A stretch of DNA of 64,000 bases, taken from assembly GCA_032871835.1 (NCBI GenBank), contig CM065297.1, positions 24,359,098-24,423,097 on the forward strand, read 5' to 3'. Shown piece after piece: positions 21,587-33,000 of the stretch (position 1 is its first letter; each line of letters starts with the position of its first letter). The notes beneath the pieces were generated by a model. The model made no database searches and was not told the origin of the DNA. It saw only the letters and a list, made by a program, of their open reading frames with translations. The DNA comes from Dipteronia dyeriana (lineage: Eukaryota; Streptophyta; Magnoliopsida; Sapindales; Sapindaceae). A program made the translations under genes and the position numbers.

Positions 21587-22513
21587 ATGAGTGGAAACGG
21601 TAGTAGTCATGAGGGAGCCTCAAGCACAAGACCCCATTTACTTAATGGGGTGAATTATGCTTCTTAGAAGGGCAAGATGGAAGCCTATCTTTGCCAAATA
21701 GATGATCGTGCTTGGATGGCTATTTAAGATGGGCATACTCCTCTAACAATGACCACTGACGATGGTGTAGAAGCTCTTAAGCCCAAGTCTAGTTTGAGTA
21801 CTCAAGAGTTTGAAGAATCCAAGTGGAACAACAAGGCTATGCATGACATCCTTTGTGCCATAGACGATAATCATTACATGTATGTCCAAAACACTAGGAT
21901 TGAAAAGGAGGCTTGGGACATTCTTCAAACGGCTCATGAGGGAATCAAAGTAGTCAAGGATTTAAAGCTCCAAGTCCTCCAAATGCAATTTGAGATAATT
22001 AGGATGGAAGGGCATGAATTCTTCAATGACTTTCAAGTGAAGTTGATGGATATCGTCAACCAAAGCCATCAACTTGGTGACCCCTATTCGGATAGGAGAA
22101 TCAAGCAAAAAATTATGAGATCACTTCCGTCAAGGTTCGAATCAAAGGTGACTACACTTGAAGAGAATAGTGAGTACAAGAATATGAAGCCAAGTGAAGT
22201 CATCGGAAGACTTCTAGCTTATGAGTCAAGATGGAACACCACACCCACACCTCCAAAGAAGCAAAAGAGTATTACCTTGAAGACCACCAAGATTGAAGAA
22301 GAGGAGGAGAACTCGGATGAAGAAATGTCCCTCATGGTTAAAAGATTCAAAAAATTCATGAAGTTTGATAGGAAAGGATTTGGGTCCAAGGGAAAGGAAG
22401 TGAAAAATAAAACTCCTTTCAAGAAGATGGAAAAGTCTAAAGAAAGTGACTCCAAGAAGGGCATTCAATGTTATGAATGCAATGGCTTGGTCTCATTGCT
22501 CCATAATGTGTAA
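21587..22513 (+). pseudogene. Copia gag, N-terminal part (UBN2-type)
   Basis: The start ATG gives MSGNGSSHEGASSTRPHLL, then NGVNYAS and KGKMEAYLCQIDDRAW, typical of Copia gag. In-frame stops lie at 21665-21667 and 21725-21727. From 21749 the frame is open: WNNKAMHDILCAI, EAWDILQTAHEG, VKDLKLQVLQMQFE and DRRIKQKIMRSLPSRFESKV, the gag-polypeptide (UBN2) pattern. A zinc knuckle begins CYECNG at about 22470, but the frame is lost before its His and last Cys, ending at 22513. Gag would build the cytoplasmic particle. Confidence 0.85.
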
Positions 22514-22548
22514 ATTTAAAGAAAAAGAAAAAGAAAAAGAGGAAGGCG

Positions 22549-23142
22549 ATGACAGCCACTTGGAGCGATAGTGAAGACTTAGAAGAGGAAGAAAAATCTT
22601 CGAATGATAAAGATAAAGTTGCAAACTTCATTGCCTTTTCAACATCTCATAATGGCAAGGAAGTTGTGAAAGATAAGAAAGAAACAGATGACTCTAGTGA
22701 TGAGAGTACCTCTTCTAACTCTAGGTTTGAGATTGATGAGGAAATGGACTATGCAGACTTCATGAAGTTTTTTGAAAAGTCTAGATCGAAAAAGAATAAG
22801 GATATTCAAGAGTTGAAAAAGGAGAATCTAGAGTTGACTTTCAAGATAACTCACTTTAGTGAGATAGTAAAGAGTGGAAAAAAGTTAGAAGAGTGCTTGA
22901 AATTGGAGCTTGTGATCACTAAAAAGAGTGAAGAGAACTTGAAGATTGAGCTTAGGGAAGGGAAAGAATTGGTTGCCAAGATGACATCTGGAGCCGAGAA
23001 ACTTGACAAGATGCTATCATGTGGGAAAATTCCTAGTGATAAAACGGGCTTAGGATATATGGATGGCAAAGATGCCACTTCCTCGAAGAAGACCATCTTT
23101 GTCAAGAGTCAAGAGGATAAAGAGGTTCAAGGTTCACACTAA
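22549..23142 (+). pseudogene. Copia gag, C-terminal coiled-coil part
   Basis: This frame continues gag after a shift: MTATWSDSEDLEEEEKSS, then acidic and Lys-rich sequence with long heptad-like stretches (IQELKKENLELTFKITHFSE). It ends near SDKTGLGYMDGKD and TIFVKS. Element C keeps a homologous segment at 54799-55440. It encodes no enzyme. Confidence 0.75.
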
Positions 23143-23690
23143 CAAATGAGATCGAATGAAGTTGGAGAATCAACAAAGCAAGCTAAAATGAAGGCTCAAA
23201 CAAAGTCTCAAGCTAAAGCTCATATACTAAAAGATAAAGCTCATCAAACAAGACCTCAACTTCCAAGGAGCTCTTAAAGTCACAAAGGATTTTTCACCCA
23301 TAACTAAGAAGGGAAGCTAATTTGGCTCAACCACAAAGGGTATTTCAAAGAAGAGATTTGGCTCAACACCAAAGGACAACTCAAAGGAGAGGGAAGTCTT
23401 CCATGCTTGCACAAGGATATTGTATGAATTCTTACTTTACTCCAATTTGTCATTATTGTGGTGTTTAAGGTCACATAAGGCTGAATTGTTTTAAATTTAT
23501 TAAGTTGTGTCATTTTGAAAGCATGATTGAGAAGAATATGCTTAGAAGAGCCAAAATACACGCACCTAGGAATTTGAGAGAAAATGAACCTATGGCTCCT
23601 AGAAATAGTAATATTTAATCTAGGTGAACTAAAAAGGATGATTATTTTTGTCGTGTGGCTCAAGTAGCCTTGAAAGCCAAAGCCATCAAT
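23143..23690 (+). pseudogene. Copia gag-pol linker with a second zinc-knuckle remnant
   Basis: Frames are broken. At about 23445-23490 the sequence reads ICHYCGV, stop, GHIRLNCFK: a CCHC pattern interrupted by TAA. The same knuckle is intact in element C (CHYCNMVGHIRPRC). The Lys/Gln-rich sequence before it is low complexity. Confidence 0.6.
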
Positions 23691-24203
23691 ACTTAGTACC
23701 TTGATAGTGGGTGTTCTAGGCATATGACCAAAAACAAGAGTTTCTTTGAAACTCTTGTGATGGAGGATGGTGGATTTATCACCTTTGGTGATGGTTCATG
23801 TAAGAAGGTTTTTGGAAAGGGAAATATATCCATCCCCGGTTTGCCCCCCTTGCCTAATACTCTTTATGTATATGGCTTGCAAGCCAATCTTATTAGCATA
23901 TCACATTTAAGTGTTGAAGGGCTTTCGGTTATGTTTGGCAAAGTTGATTGCTCTATTCTAAAAGAAGATGGACAAGTTCTATTGAAAGGCAAGAGATCAA
24001 GTGACAGTTGTTATTGTCTTGATTCCAATGGCATTTCTTGTAATTTGTCTAGTTGTGATCAAGTTGAATTGTGGCATCAAAGGTTAGGTCATATGAATTT
24101 CAAAGACTTGAAAGTTCTTGAAAGGTTGAATGTTGTGAGAGGCCTTCCTAAGTTCGAAAATAGGATTGAGGGAGTGTGTGGACCTTGTCAACAAGGAAAG
24201 TAA
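23691..24203 (+). pseudogene. Copia protease and GAG-pre-integrase region
   Basis: YLDSGCSRHMT (about 23697-23729) is the Copia protease active site; a stop (TAG) lies directly upstream. It continues with FFETLVMEDGGFITFGDGS and LYVYGLQANLISISHLS. The pre-integrase zinc region shows LWHQRLGHMNFKDL, then GVCGPCQQGK. The frame ends at TAA 24201-24203, but the following integrase is in the same frame. Confidence 0.85.
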
Positions 24204-25202
24204 ACTAAGAGTGTGCATAAAAAGGGTAAGTATCTTGCCACTAAGGAGCCACTAGAGCTTCTTCATATGGACCTTCTGGGTCCCATGCAAACCGAGAGTC
24301 TCGGTGGCAAGAGGTACATCTTTGCTTGTGTTGATGATTTTTCTAGATTTACATGGACCTACTTTCTTAGAGAAAAATTTGAAACTTTTGAAAATTTTAA
24401 AATGCTTTGCACTAAAATTAAAATTGAAAAGGATTTTCGCATAAAATGCATTAAGAGAATTAAGAGTGACCATAGGAGAGAATTTGAAAATGTTTGCCTT
24501 GAAAATTTTTGTGATAGTCTTGGAATCTCCCATGAGTTTTCGGCTCCTCGAACTTCTCAACAAAATGGAGTTGTGGAGAGGAAGAATAGGGTCCTCCAAG
24601 AGATGGCTGGTGTGATGTTGCTTAGCGACAGTGTTTTTAGGAATCTTTGGGCCGAGACAGTGAATACAGCTTGCTATAAAGGAAATAAAGTGTTTTTAAG
24701 GCCCGATACTAGGCAAACCTCTTATGAATTTTGGAAGGGAAGGAAGCCAAATGTTAGCTACTTCGACTCATTAGGAAGCAAGTGTTACATTCTAAATGAC
24801 CATGATCAACTTGGCAAGTTTGATGCTAAAAGTGATGACGGAATTTTCATTGGCTATGCCCTAAATAGTAAGGCCTATAGTGTTATGGAATCATCCAATG
24901 TGATCATAGACGATTGTAGGCCTAAGGTTAGTAGCCGTGATGAGGAGATTAGTATGGTTGATAATTCTCTCTTGGAGAAGATTGGTGAGACTTCAAGTGA
25001 TGAAAAGTCAAATCTTGAAAAAGAGGTATCTCAATCTCTTGATAGAGATTCTACTATGGACTCTAAGGAACCTGCTACTTGGGTTAGACATCTTCACAAC
25101 AAGAGTGACATCATTGGAGATGTGAATGAAGGTGTTAGGACTAGGCATCAATTAGCAAATAGAATTAGGTATACTTGTTACATCTCTAAAATTGAACCCT
25201 AA
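24204..25202 (+). pseudogene. Copia integrase
   Basis: The core is well kept: LLHMDLLGPMQTESLGGKRY, then CVDDFSRFTWTYFLREK, IKSDHRREFEN and FSAPRTSQQNGVVERKNR. All three catalytic acids (D, D, E) are present. The C-terminal part has RQTSYEFWKGRKPNVSYF and GKFDAKSDDGIFIGYALNSK, then a variable acidic linker and GVRTRHQLANRI. It stops at TAA 25200-25202 inside the junction to RT. Integrase would insert the cDNA. Confidence 0.88.
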
Positions 25203-26720
25203 CAGGTTGATGAAGCTTTAAGAGATAAGTTTTGGGTTCTTGCTATGCAAGAAGAGCTAAATAAATTTGAAAGAAATAAGGTTTAGACTCCAGTTCCCAG
25301 GCCTAAGAATGCTAATGTGATAGGCACCAAGTGGGTTTTTAGGAATAAATTCGATGAGGATGGCAACATTGTGTGGAACAAGGCTAGACTTGTAGCACAA
25401 TGGTACTCTCAAATTGAGGGTATCGACTTTGAGGAGACTTTTATTCCCGTTTCCCGATTAGAGTCCATTAGGCTTCTCTTATCCATATCTTGTGTGCACA
25501 AGTTTAAATTGCATCAAATGGATGTTAAGAGTGCCTTCCTCAATGGCTTATTGCAAGAGGAAGTGTTTGTTGAGCAACTTGAGGGGTTTGTGGATCCATA
25601 CAACCCCAATCATGTTTATCGTCTCAAAAAGGCTCTATATGGTTTGAAGCAAGAACCAAAGGCTTGGTATGAACGCCTCACTCTTTATCTTGTTGACAAT
25701 GGCAACTCTAGAGGAAGTGTTGACAAGACTTTGTTCATCAAGTGTACTAAAGATGAGCTATTCATAGCTCAAATTTATGTTGATGACATCGTTTTTGGTT
25801 CCACAAACAACTTGGAAGTTAAGCAATTTGTTGATGTCATGACTCGTGAGTTTGAAATGAGCATAGTTGGTGAACTAAATTACTTCCTAGGCTTACAAAT
25901 CAAGCAAATGCATGATAGAATCTTCATATCCCAAGCTAAATATGCCAAGAACCTAGTGAAGAAATTTGGCCTTGAGAATGCCAAGAATAATGACACACCT
26001 ATGAGTACCACATTGAAACTTAGCAAGGATGCTAGTGAAAAAAGTGTGGATAAAAGTATATATCGGGCCATGATAGGGAGCTTGTTATACTTGATGGCTA
26101 GTAAGCCCGATATAGCCTTTATTCTTGGAGTGTGTGCTAGGTTTCAAGCCAATCCCAAGGAATCCCATCTCTCCTCCATGAAGAGAATCATTCGATATGT
26201 GAATGGGACATCCAACTATGGGATATGGTACTTTTTTGACACCAATGCTAGTTTAGTTGGCTTTAGTGATGTAGATTGGGCAGGTAATTGTGATGATAGG
26301 AAGAGTACATCGGGCAGTTGCTTCTTCTTAGGGAACAATCTTGTGTCATGGATTTGCAAGAAGCAAAATTCCATATCATTATCCATAGTCGAGGCTGAGT
26401 ATATAGCCGTTGGGAGTGCTTGCACACAACTCCTTTGGATGAAGCAAATGCTTGTGGATTATGGTTTTGAGCAAGGTACTCTAACCATTTATTGTGATAA
26501 CATGAGTGCCATTAATATTTTAAAAAATCCTTTCCAACATTCTAGAACCAAGCATATTGACATTAGACATCATTTCATTAGAGAGCTAGTTTAGAGCAAA
26601 TGTATTGCACTTGAACATATGGGCACAAATGATCAACTAGCAGACTTTTTTACAAAACCATTAGATTCAACTAAGTTTAAATATCTTAGTAGGTCTATTG
26701 GGATTTGTCATATGCGTTGA
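25203..26720 (+). pseudogene. Copia reverse transcriptase and RNase H
   Basis: RT begins with VDEALRDKFWVLAMQEELNK; a TAG at 25284-25286 interrupts it. From 25317 it is open for 425 codons: IGTKWVFRNKFDEDGNIVWN, FKLHQMDVKSAFLNG, YVDDIVFGSTNN (catalytic YVDD) and YFLGLQIKQ. RNase H follows with GFSDVDWAG, SIVEAEYIAV, IYCDNMSAINI and RTKHIDIRHHFIREL. A TAG at 26592-26594 cuts it before DQLADFFTKPLD; the natural end is TGA at 26718-26720. Key residues look intact, so inactivity is due to stops only. Confidence 0.9.
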
Positions 26721-27937
26721 TGAGTTTTGGTGTTTGACCCATATAGGGAGCTAAAGTAAAGAGAGCGAACTTGCATTTCATTAAGCAAGTAATTGTTCAA
26801 TTTTATGCTCTTTAATTAATTGCTTGAGTATCTTGGATGCATATATTATTATATGAATTTTTATTCAATAAGTGTGTCTTTACCTTATTTGAAATGCATG
26901 TCTTATTTATCTTCAAACATGTATTTTTGGACTAGGAAATTTTATTGTGAAGTACATTTGATTGACCCAAAGTTTATCTCCATGTTTATGAAAACTTGAT
27001 CTTGACATGCTTAAATTGATATGCATGATGAATTTATTGAATGCTTTCAAACGATTGCAAATTTGTGTGAGGGTGACTTTTGAGACTTTAATCAAATCAG
27101 GATCTTGTATCCATTTTAAGGATTTCACAATCCAATAGTCTCTCTCTCTTTACTTGTTGAACAAGGCTACTATCATACGGGGCATTTCATCCGGAAAAAT
27201 CTAAAACGGCGCAATAGTCGCTCATGTCTTGTTTAACTTGTAAAGCTTGATGGTTGCTCTTATCTTTTGTTAAACTAGATCTTGTGTTCCATTGAAAAAT
27301 TGGTGCAAATTGGTTTGACTTCTCTTGGAACCTCAAGTGCTTTTTTCCTTTGCCAAATATCATGCTTCTGAAAGTTGATGTTGCATGTATGTCATTCAAG
27401 GCAATCTTATTGCACATGTTAAAAAAAACTTCCATGAATTTCTCTCTCTTTTAATTAAATTGCATAAAGTTGTTGTATATGATTATGCATTTACATTGCA
27501 AATATCTCTCTTTGCTAAAGCGTCCTAGTTGAGGAATACTCATTTGCCTATCTTGTGACGAAAAGGGGGAGTAATGTTGGATTTAGGGGGAGTTTGTGTT
27601 TCTTTTGCATATAAGGGGAGAATGTCGTTTTTAGGGGGACTTGACTTTGTGTTGTTAGTTTTTGCATGTGCATTGTTGATTGCATGTTACTTGTTTCTAA
27701 TTCATGCAAATTATGCTAGTTTTTATTTATCTTGATCCATCTCATACACTTGTCTTGGAAAGTGTAGTTCTTTGTTTTGTAGAGATGATCATTCTATAAG
27801 AGATAGAAGATTTGAAGATTTAGCTTTAGGTATCTCTTGTAATATAGAATGTATTTGTTGACCTCTTGTTGTTTCTTTTTGCTGTGAGCATACTTTGTGA
27901 GTGAGTGGTTTGTCATGAAATAGCAAAAGTGAAAGAT
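26721..27937 (+). other. 3' untranslated region of the Copia element
   Basis: No conserved coding frame is seen in these 1.2 kb. A cluster of polypurine-like runs lies at about 27556-27640 (AAAAGGGGGAGT, TTAGGGGGAGTT, AAGGGGAGAA, TAGGGGGACT). The sequence directly before the 3' LTR (GCAAAAGTGAAAGAT, 27923-27937) is purine-rich but not a classic tract. Confidence 0.6.
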
Positions 27938-29469
27938 TGTAAGTTCATCGGTGTTTGATTGGCTTATTTCGTAGACAACCACATTTGAGGATCAATATGT
28001 AAGGGTAGTTTAGGGCATCATTGTTCGTAACCAAGCTCAAGCATAAAGGTAAAATCACTTGCTTAACTTTAATTGTAGAGGTATTAATGCACACACACAC
28101 TCATGCATTTTCTTTTGATTATCTTACATGCTAATTTGTCCTCTTGTGTGCCTTGTGTGTCCTAATTCTTTCTTGGGTGTTGGATGCATCTTTTGTACCT
28201 TAAATGGAGGATTTTTCCTCTGGTTTACGGTTCAAACCGCTCTCTGTGCATTGCCTACGCCACGGTCTGCACAGTGGTGTTTACCAGAGGCTGCACGATG
28301 TGGCTACCGCGGCCTGTGCTTGTTGTATACACCGCGGTCTACCAAGCGAAGTTTCCCAGGCGTTGCATGCTGTACAGACTACGGCCTGTGCGCTTGCATG
28401 CACATCGGTTTACAGAGCGGTGTTGTCTAGGCGATGCACCGCTCTTTATGCTGCGGTCTGGACACTTACCTGTACCGTGGTCCATCCAACGGTCTTGACG
28501 GGATTTGGCTGCCTTTCTTCCAAAACGACGTCATTTTTTGTAGAGCACCATATATATATATATATATGTTCTTTTCTCTTCTCTTTGGTTAAAGGAGTCC
28601 AATAAGCCATTTTTATCAACTTAACTTTTCTAGAGAGAGAAAGACTATCAAACACTCATTTTTACTCAACCTAACCTCATCTCACTGTCGTCTAGTTTCA
28701 TTCTAGGATCATCTAAGCATGGCGCATCATCTTCTTCTTGACTAGGTAATTTCTACATGCTCTAGACTTTATGGTTTCATTACTAAGACATGTATACCTA
28801 GGTTTTAGTCTTTATTGCAAATTAAATGCATGCTTGTATGTTTAATAGCCTTTATGACATGCTTGTGGTATTGTTTGTTGGTTGAGAGTATTGATTAGAT
28901 ATAGCTAGAATTTAGGACGGTTTTACCCTTCTAGCTAATTCTTCTTGGCTTTGCATTTAGAACATTGATATCTAGGAATTGCTTTAATTGTCATTTTTAA
29001 TCCTAGATAAGCTTAAGTGTCTTGACCTAGCATGTTTGCATATAGAATATTCTTGCATATTCACTTAGGTTGCCATTTTCTCTTCATTTTGGATTAATCT
29101 TGTGGCTATGTGATTAGTGCATAAGGTTGGTGATCCAAAATCACTATTAAGGCCTTCTGGATAGAGTGAAAGGGTTAGTAATTGGAGAGTTAGACGGGAG
29201 GCCAACCTAGGTTGTAAACTTTCACTCAATAGTGGAGTTTAAGGATCGAGTGTGGCTCACTGAACAGCCCGTGGTTTTTCCCATTTGGAGGGTTTTCACA
29301 TATATATTGCGTGTTGTTATTGCTTTACGTTTATTGTCTTTTATTTGAACAATTAATAGAATGGGGTAGATTTGATAATATTGATTAATATGCAACATTG
29401 GTAATCAATCAGATTAAAACCTATTCACCCCCTTCTAGGTTATAGACACACACTTTGTAGGGAATTTCA
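27938..29469 (+). repeat. 3' LTR of the Copia element (1532 bp)
   Basis: It begins TGTAAGTTC and ends GGGAATTTCA next to the target duplicate GGTTT. It carries the same GC-rich block (about 28235-28500). It has extra sequence of about 30 bp near 28975-29010 that the 5' LTR lacks. Confidence 0.88.
28527..28566 (+). promoter_or_regulatory. promoter core in the 3' LTR
   Basis: GACGTCA (28527-28533) lies upstream of a TA-repeat TATA region (28551-28566), matching the arrangement in the 5' LTR. Confidence 0.5.
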
Positions 29470-29474
29470 GGTTT

Positions 29475-30360
29475 GATGAAGCTTCTTCAATAATTTAATG
29501 ACATCTTCACTTGGAACCGTGACGAGATGCTGGGGTTCCTGATATCTTTGGCAGCTCACCATCTAGCAGTAGATTCTACCTTCAAACCTATCATATAGAT
29601 GAGGCGTCACTTTAACGTTGAGAGGAACGTTGCGGTTCAAGAAGAAGTCGACAAGTTGATCAAAGCTGGTTTTATCGGAGAAGCCCGATACCCCGAGAGG
29701 ATTGCCAACATAGTCATGGTCACAAAGGCTAACGAAAAGTGGCGTATGTATGTCGACTACACCGACCTCAACCAGGCATGCTCGAAAGATAGCTTTCCTC
29801 AACCAAATATTGATAGTAGGTGGACTCCACAATCGGAAACAAGCTCCTAAGATTTGGGGATGCATTCTCAGGGTACAATTAGATCATGATGCACCCCGCC
29901 TATCAAGATAAGACCAGCTTCATCACGGGCTAGGGTCTGTATTGCTATAAGGTGATACCTTTTGGCTTTAATAATGTAGGCGCCGCCTACTAGCGATTGG
30001 TCAACCTGCTATTCAAGCCGAAAATAGAAAAGACAGTGGAGGTGTACATAGATGATATGATTACCAAATCCTAGGAGGCAGAGGAATACCAAGACCACGT
30101 CCGTAGAAATTTCCAGAAAGTTTGAGAAAACCAAATGCGGTTGAACACTGCCAAATGTGCCTTCGGTGTGACTGTGGGGAAGCTTTTGGGTTTCAAGGTG
30201 AACGAAAGAGGAATAAAGGCAAACCCAAAAAAGATCAGAGATATCTTGAACCTGGATTCCCCAACCACTCTCAAACAAGTTCAAGTGTTGGAAGGTCCTA
30301 TAGCAGTGCTTAACCGGTTCATTTCACACTCCAATGATAAATGCCTTCCCCTTATTTAAG
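29475..30360 (+). pseudogene. Tat reverse transcriptase (body 2)
   Basis: Tat sequence resumes after the Copia insertion. Recognisable blocks are VQEEVDKLIKAGFI, VMVTKANEKWRMYVDYTDLN, KDSFPQPNID, then KVIPFGFNNVGAAY and VEVYIDDMITKS at about 30037-30070, with the catalytic YIDD. Next come NTAKCAFGVTVGKLLGFKVN and LNRFISHSNDKCLP. Stops and at least two frameshifts (about 29820 and 30120) break it. Unlike body 1, the catalytic loop is retained. Confidence 0.8.
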
Positions 30361-31345
30361 GCTATCAAGTAGGGGAAGAACATGAAATAGGATCAAGATA
30401 GCTAGCAATCTTTCCATGGCCTGAACAGTTACCTTGTCAGCCCGCCACTGCTAGTTAAGCCCACTCCAGGAGAAGAGTTATATATCTAGTTAGCTGTGTC
30501 AGAAATGGCTATATGTGGGGCCTTGGTCAAAGAGTGTAGGGATTTGATCCAACGACTTATCTACTACATCATTCACACACTACCCAAGCCCAAGTGGAAC
30601 TACCTCCTCCTTGAGAAGCTCCCCTTTTACCCAGGTTACCTTGACAAGGAAGCTTCGTCCCTATTTTCAAGCCCATACAGTTGTAGTGGTGACAGATTAA
30701 CCTCTACGCCAATTCTTTCAAAGGCCAAACATATCCAGAAGGCTAGTCTTGTAGGCCTTAGAGCTCACCAGTTTGATATGAGATACAAGTCTCGAACAAT
30801 AATAAAGGCTCAGGCACTAGCAGACTTTGAGGCTGAATTCTAAGCTCTCTTAAGTGAAAAGACCCCGGTGACACTGAATCCAGTTCTTGGGAAGCTTTCA
30901 AAGAATGGAAATTGGCCGGAAGGCTATAATGCATGGATCCTCTACACTAATGGAGAATCTGGACAAGCAGGGGGAGGAGCTGGCATAGTTTTGAGTGACC
31001 CAGAAAGGACGGAATGCTACCACTGTTTTAGATTCTAGTTCAAAGCTACCAGTAATAAGGCAGAGTACAATCCTAGCAGGAATGAAGGTCACCATCGAGC
31101 TTGGGGCTGATTACTTGCACGTCAATGGTGACTCGTTACTCATTGTTAACCATGTTATAGGGCTTTACCAAGCCAAGGGTGACAACATGGTTGCTTATCT
31201 AAAACTGGTCCAACTCAGGGAAAGGTTCAAGGGGTTTAAGATTGAGCAGATACCTCGACAACAAAATCATCGGGCGGACGTCTTAGCAAAGATGGCTGCA
31301 AATGGGGGTCAAGCCCTATCTAGAGGAGTGCCCCAACAAATGATC
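30361..31345 (+). pseudogene. Tat RT connection and RNase H (body 2)
   Basis: Degenerate connection sequence is followed by RNase H blocks: YTNGESGQAGGGAG (first Asp replaced by Asn), ELGADYLHVNGDSLLIVNHV with the third acidic residue, and IPRQQNHRADVLAKMAANGG. A small deletion or shift near 31070 separates the Glu-containing part. Better preserved than body 1 around GDSLL. Confidence 0.72.
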
Positions 31346-32320
31346 ACTCAATCAAGTGCTTCACATGTGGTATTATTGGCCAACAATTCACCAAGACGTA
31401 AGAATGTTTGTCCAATCTTATGAACCATGGCAGAGGACCTCAAACCTGAGCCACCTTTCTCTTGAATGGTTGTCCTTAATCAGTTCACCATATCCTTTCA
31501 GCATGTGGTCGATCGACTTGATCGGTCCACTTCCTACCGCTTCTGGATGGGTTAAGCATGCTATAGTCGCTTGTCGACTATTTCACCAGGTGGGTTGAAG
31601 CATGACCTCTTTCCTAGATTTCAGAGGAGAGTACAACCAAGTTCATCAAAACCAATATGGTCTGTAAGTTCAGTACCCCTCTCATCATAATCACCGACCT
31701 AGGCAAACAATTAGAAAGTGCCCGATTTAGGGACTACTGCTAAGGTTTGGGAGTTGATCTCCAGTTTACGTCAGTAGCCCACCCTCAGACTAACGGTTTA
31801 GTTTAAGCCATCAGTAAGACTATTAAGAAATTGTTGAAGATGAAGCTATAACAAAAGAAAGAAAGAAAGATGAGTTGAGGAACTCCCCGAGGTTCTTTGG
31901 ACATATCGAACCACGAAGAGGACAACAATCAGAGAAATGCCATTAAGCATAAGTTGTTCTCATTCAGGGTACATTACTTTAAGCCAGAGAGCAATGAGGT
32001 CAAGCTCTGAGCTAGTCTAGACTTTCTAGAAGAGAAATAGGATCGAGTAGCTAAGAAAGTAGTAGTTTATCAAAACAAGATTGTCAGATATTCCAATAGA
32101 AAGGTCAGGGCCAGGAGCTTTAAGAAAGGGGACTTGGTTCTTAGGAAAGTAATTTAGAATACTAGGATAATAGCGGATGGGGTCGTATGATCCAACTGGG
32201 AGGGGCCATACTTGGTAAAAGTATTAGTCCGCAATGGAGTGTACAAGCTTGAAAACATGGATGGTCGATTCATCGACCACTCTTAAAACGCTGATCATTT
32301 GAGGAAGTTCTATCCATAGA
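31346..32320 (+). pseudogene. Tat integrase (body 2)
   Basis: The zinc-binding part is mostly deleted; the frame goes quickly from RNase H to HQDVRMFVQSYEP. It continues with PFSMWSIDLIGPLPTASGWV, in which the first Asp is visible. A frameshift follows after about 31580, and other frames keep VAHPQTNGL-like and ENVKLxA-like pieces. The C-terminal GDLVLRKV, NWEGPYLVKVLVRNGVYKLE and HLRKFYP-like stretch runs to about 32318. An AAAG microsatellite lies at about 31853-31872. Confidence 0.7.
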
Positions 32321-32459
32321 AAGGGGACTCCTTAGTAGACTACCTCCATTTAGGTATCAATAAGTTTCTCAATAGCAAGGTACTTTATCTTGATCATCAA
32401 TAAAGTCTACTATTAATTTCTCCATCTCCGATTGTATTCTTCACAAATAAATTCACCAT

Positions 32460-33000
32460 GATTACCATGAACCAAGGAAAGCTAGATAGCCTCCTTGATG
32501 CCTTGGCTGGGCACCACCCCCCGTCAAGAAGGGTCTGAGTATAAGAGCATAGTTGACATCCAGATCTCGAGACCAGGATAGCTAGCTAGTATTCCTGATG
32601 CCTTGGTCAGGCTACGACCCCCAATAAGGGTCTGACTATAAGAGCATAGTTGCCATCCAGAACTGAAGGCCATGATAGCTAGCTAGCATTCATGATGCCT
32701 TGGTCAGGCTACCACCCCTAAGAAGGGTCTGAGTATAAGAGCATAATTTCCATCCAGATCTCGAGATCAGGATAACTAGAAAGTATTCCTGATGCCTTGG
32801 TCATGCTACCACCCCTAAGAAGGGTCTGAGTATAAGAGCATAGTTTCCATCCAGATCTCGAGATCGGGATAACTAGAAAGTATTCCTGATGTCTTGGTCG
32901 GGCTACCACCCCTAAGAAGGGTCTAAGTATAAGAGCATAGTTATCGTCAGGCCTCGAGACTAGGCCGATTGAGGGACTTTCCCGATGTCTTTGCTACCAC
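32460..33000 (+). repeat. ~97-bp tandem array (body 2)
   Basis: Five to six units are marked by GATG(C/T)CTTGG at 32497, 32597, 32694, 32791, 32888 and a decayed 32984; spacing is 96-100 bp. It is homologous to 12420-12800 but has more units. Units 3-5 are especially alike. Confidence 0.87.

Larger units (their letters stand above)
19967..29469 (+). mobile_element. near-complete Copia element inserted in Tat body 2
   Basis: Two direct LTRs (19967-21460 and 27938-29469) enclose gag, protease, integrase, RT and RNase H in Copia order. The Tat sequence is interrupted with a 5-bp target duplication GGTTT (19962-19966 and 29470-29474). Body 1 at about 9215 shows the uninterrupted sequence (AAGGTTTGATCGAGC). 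PR-IN-RT-RH run in one reading frame from about 23691 to 26720 with only four internal stops. It is inactive as read. Confidence 0.92.
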
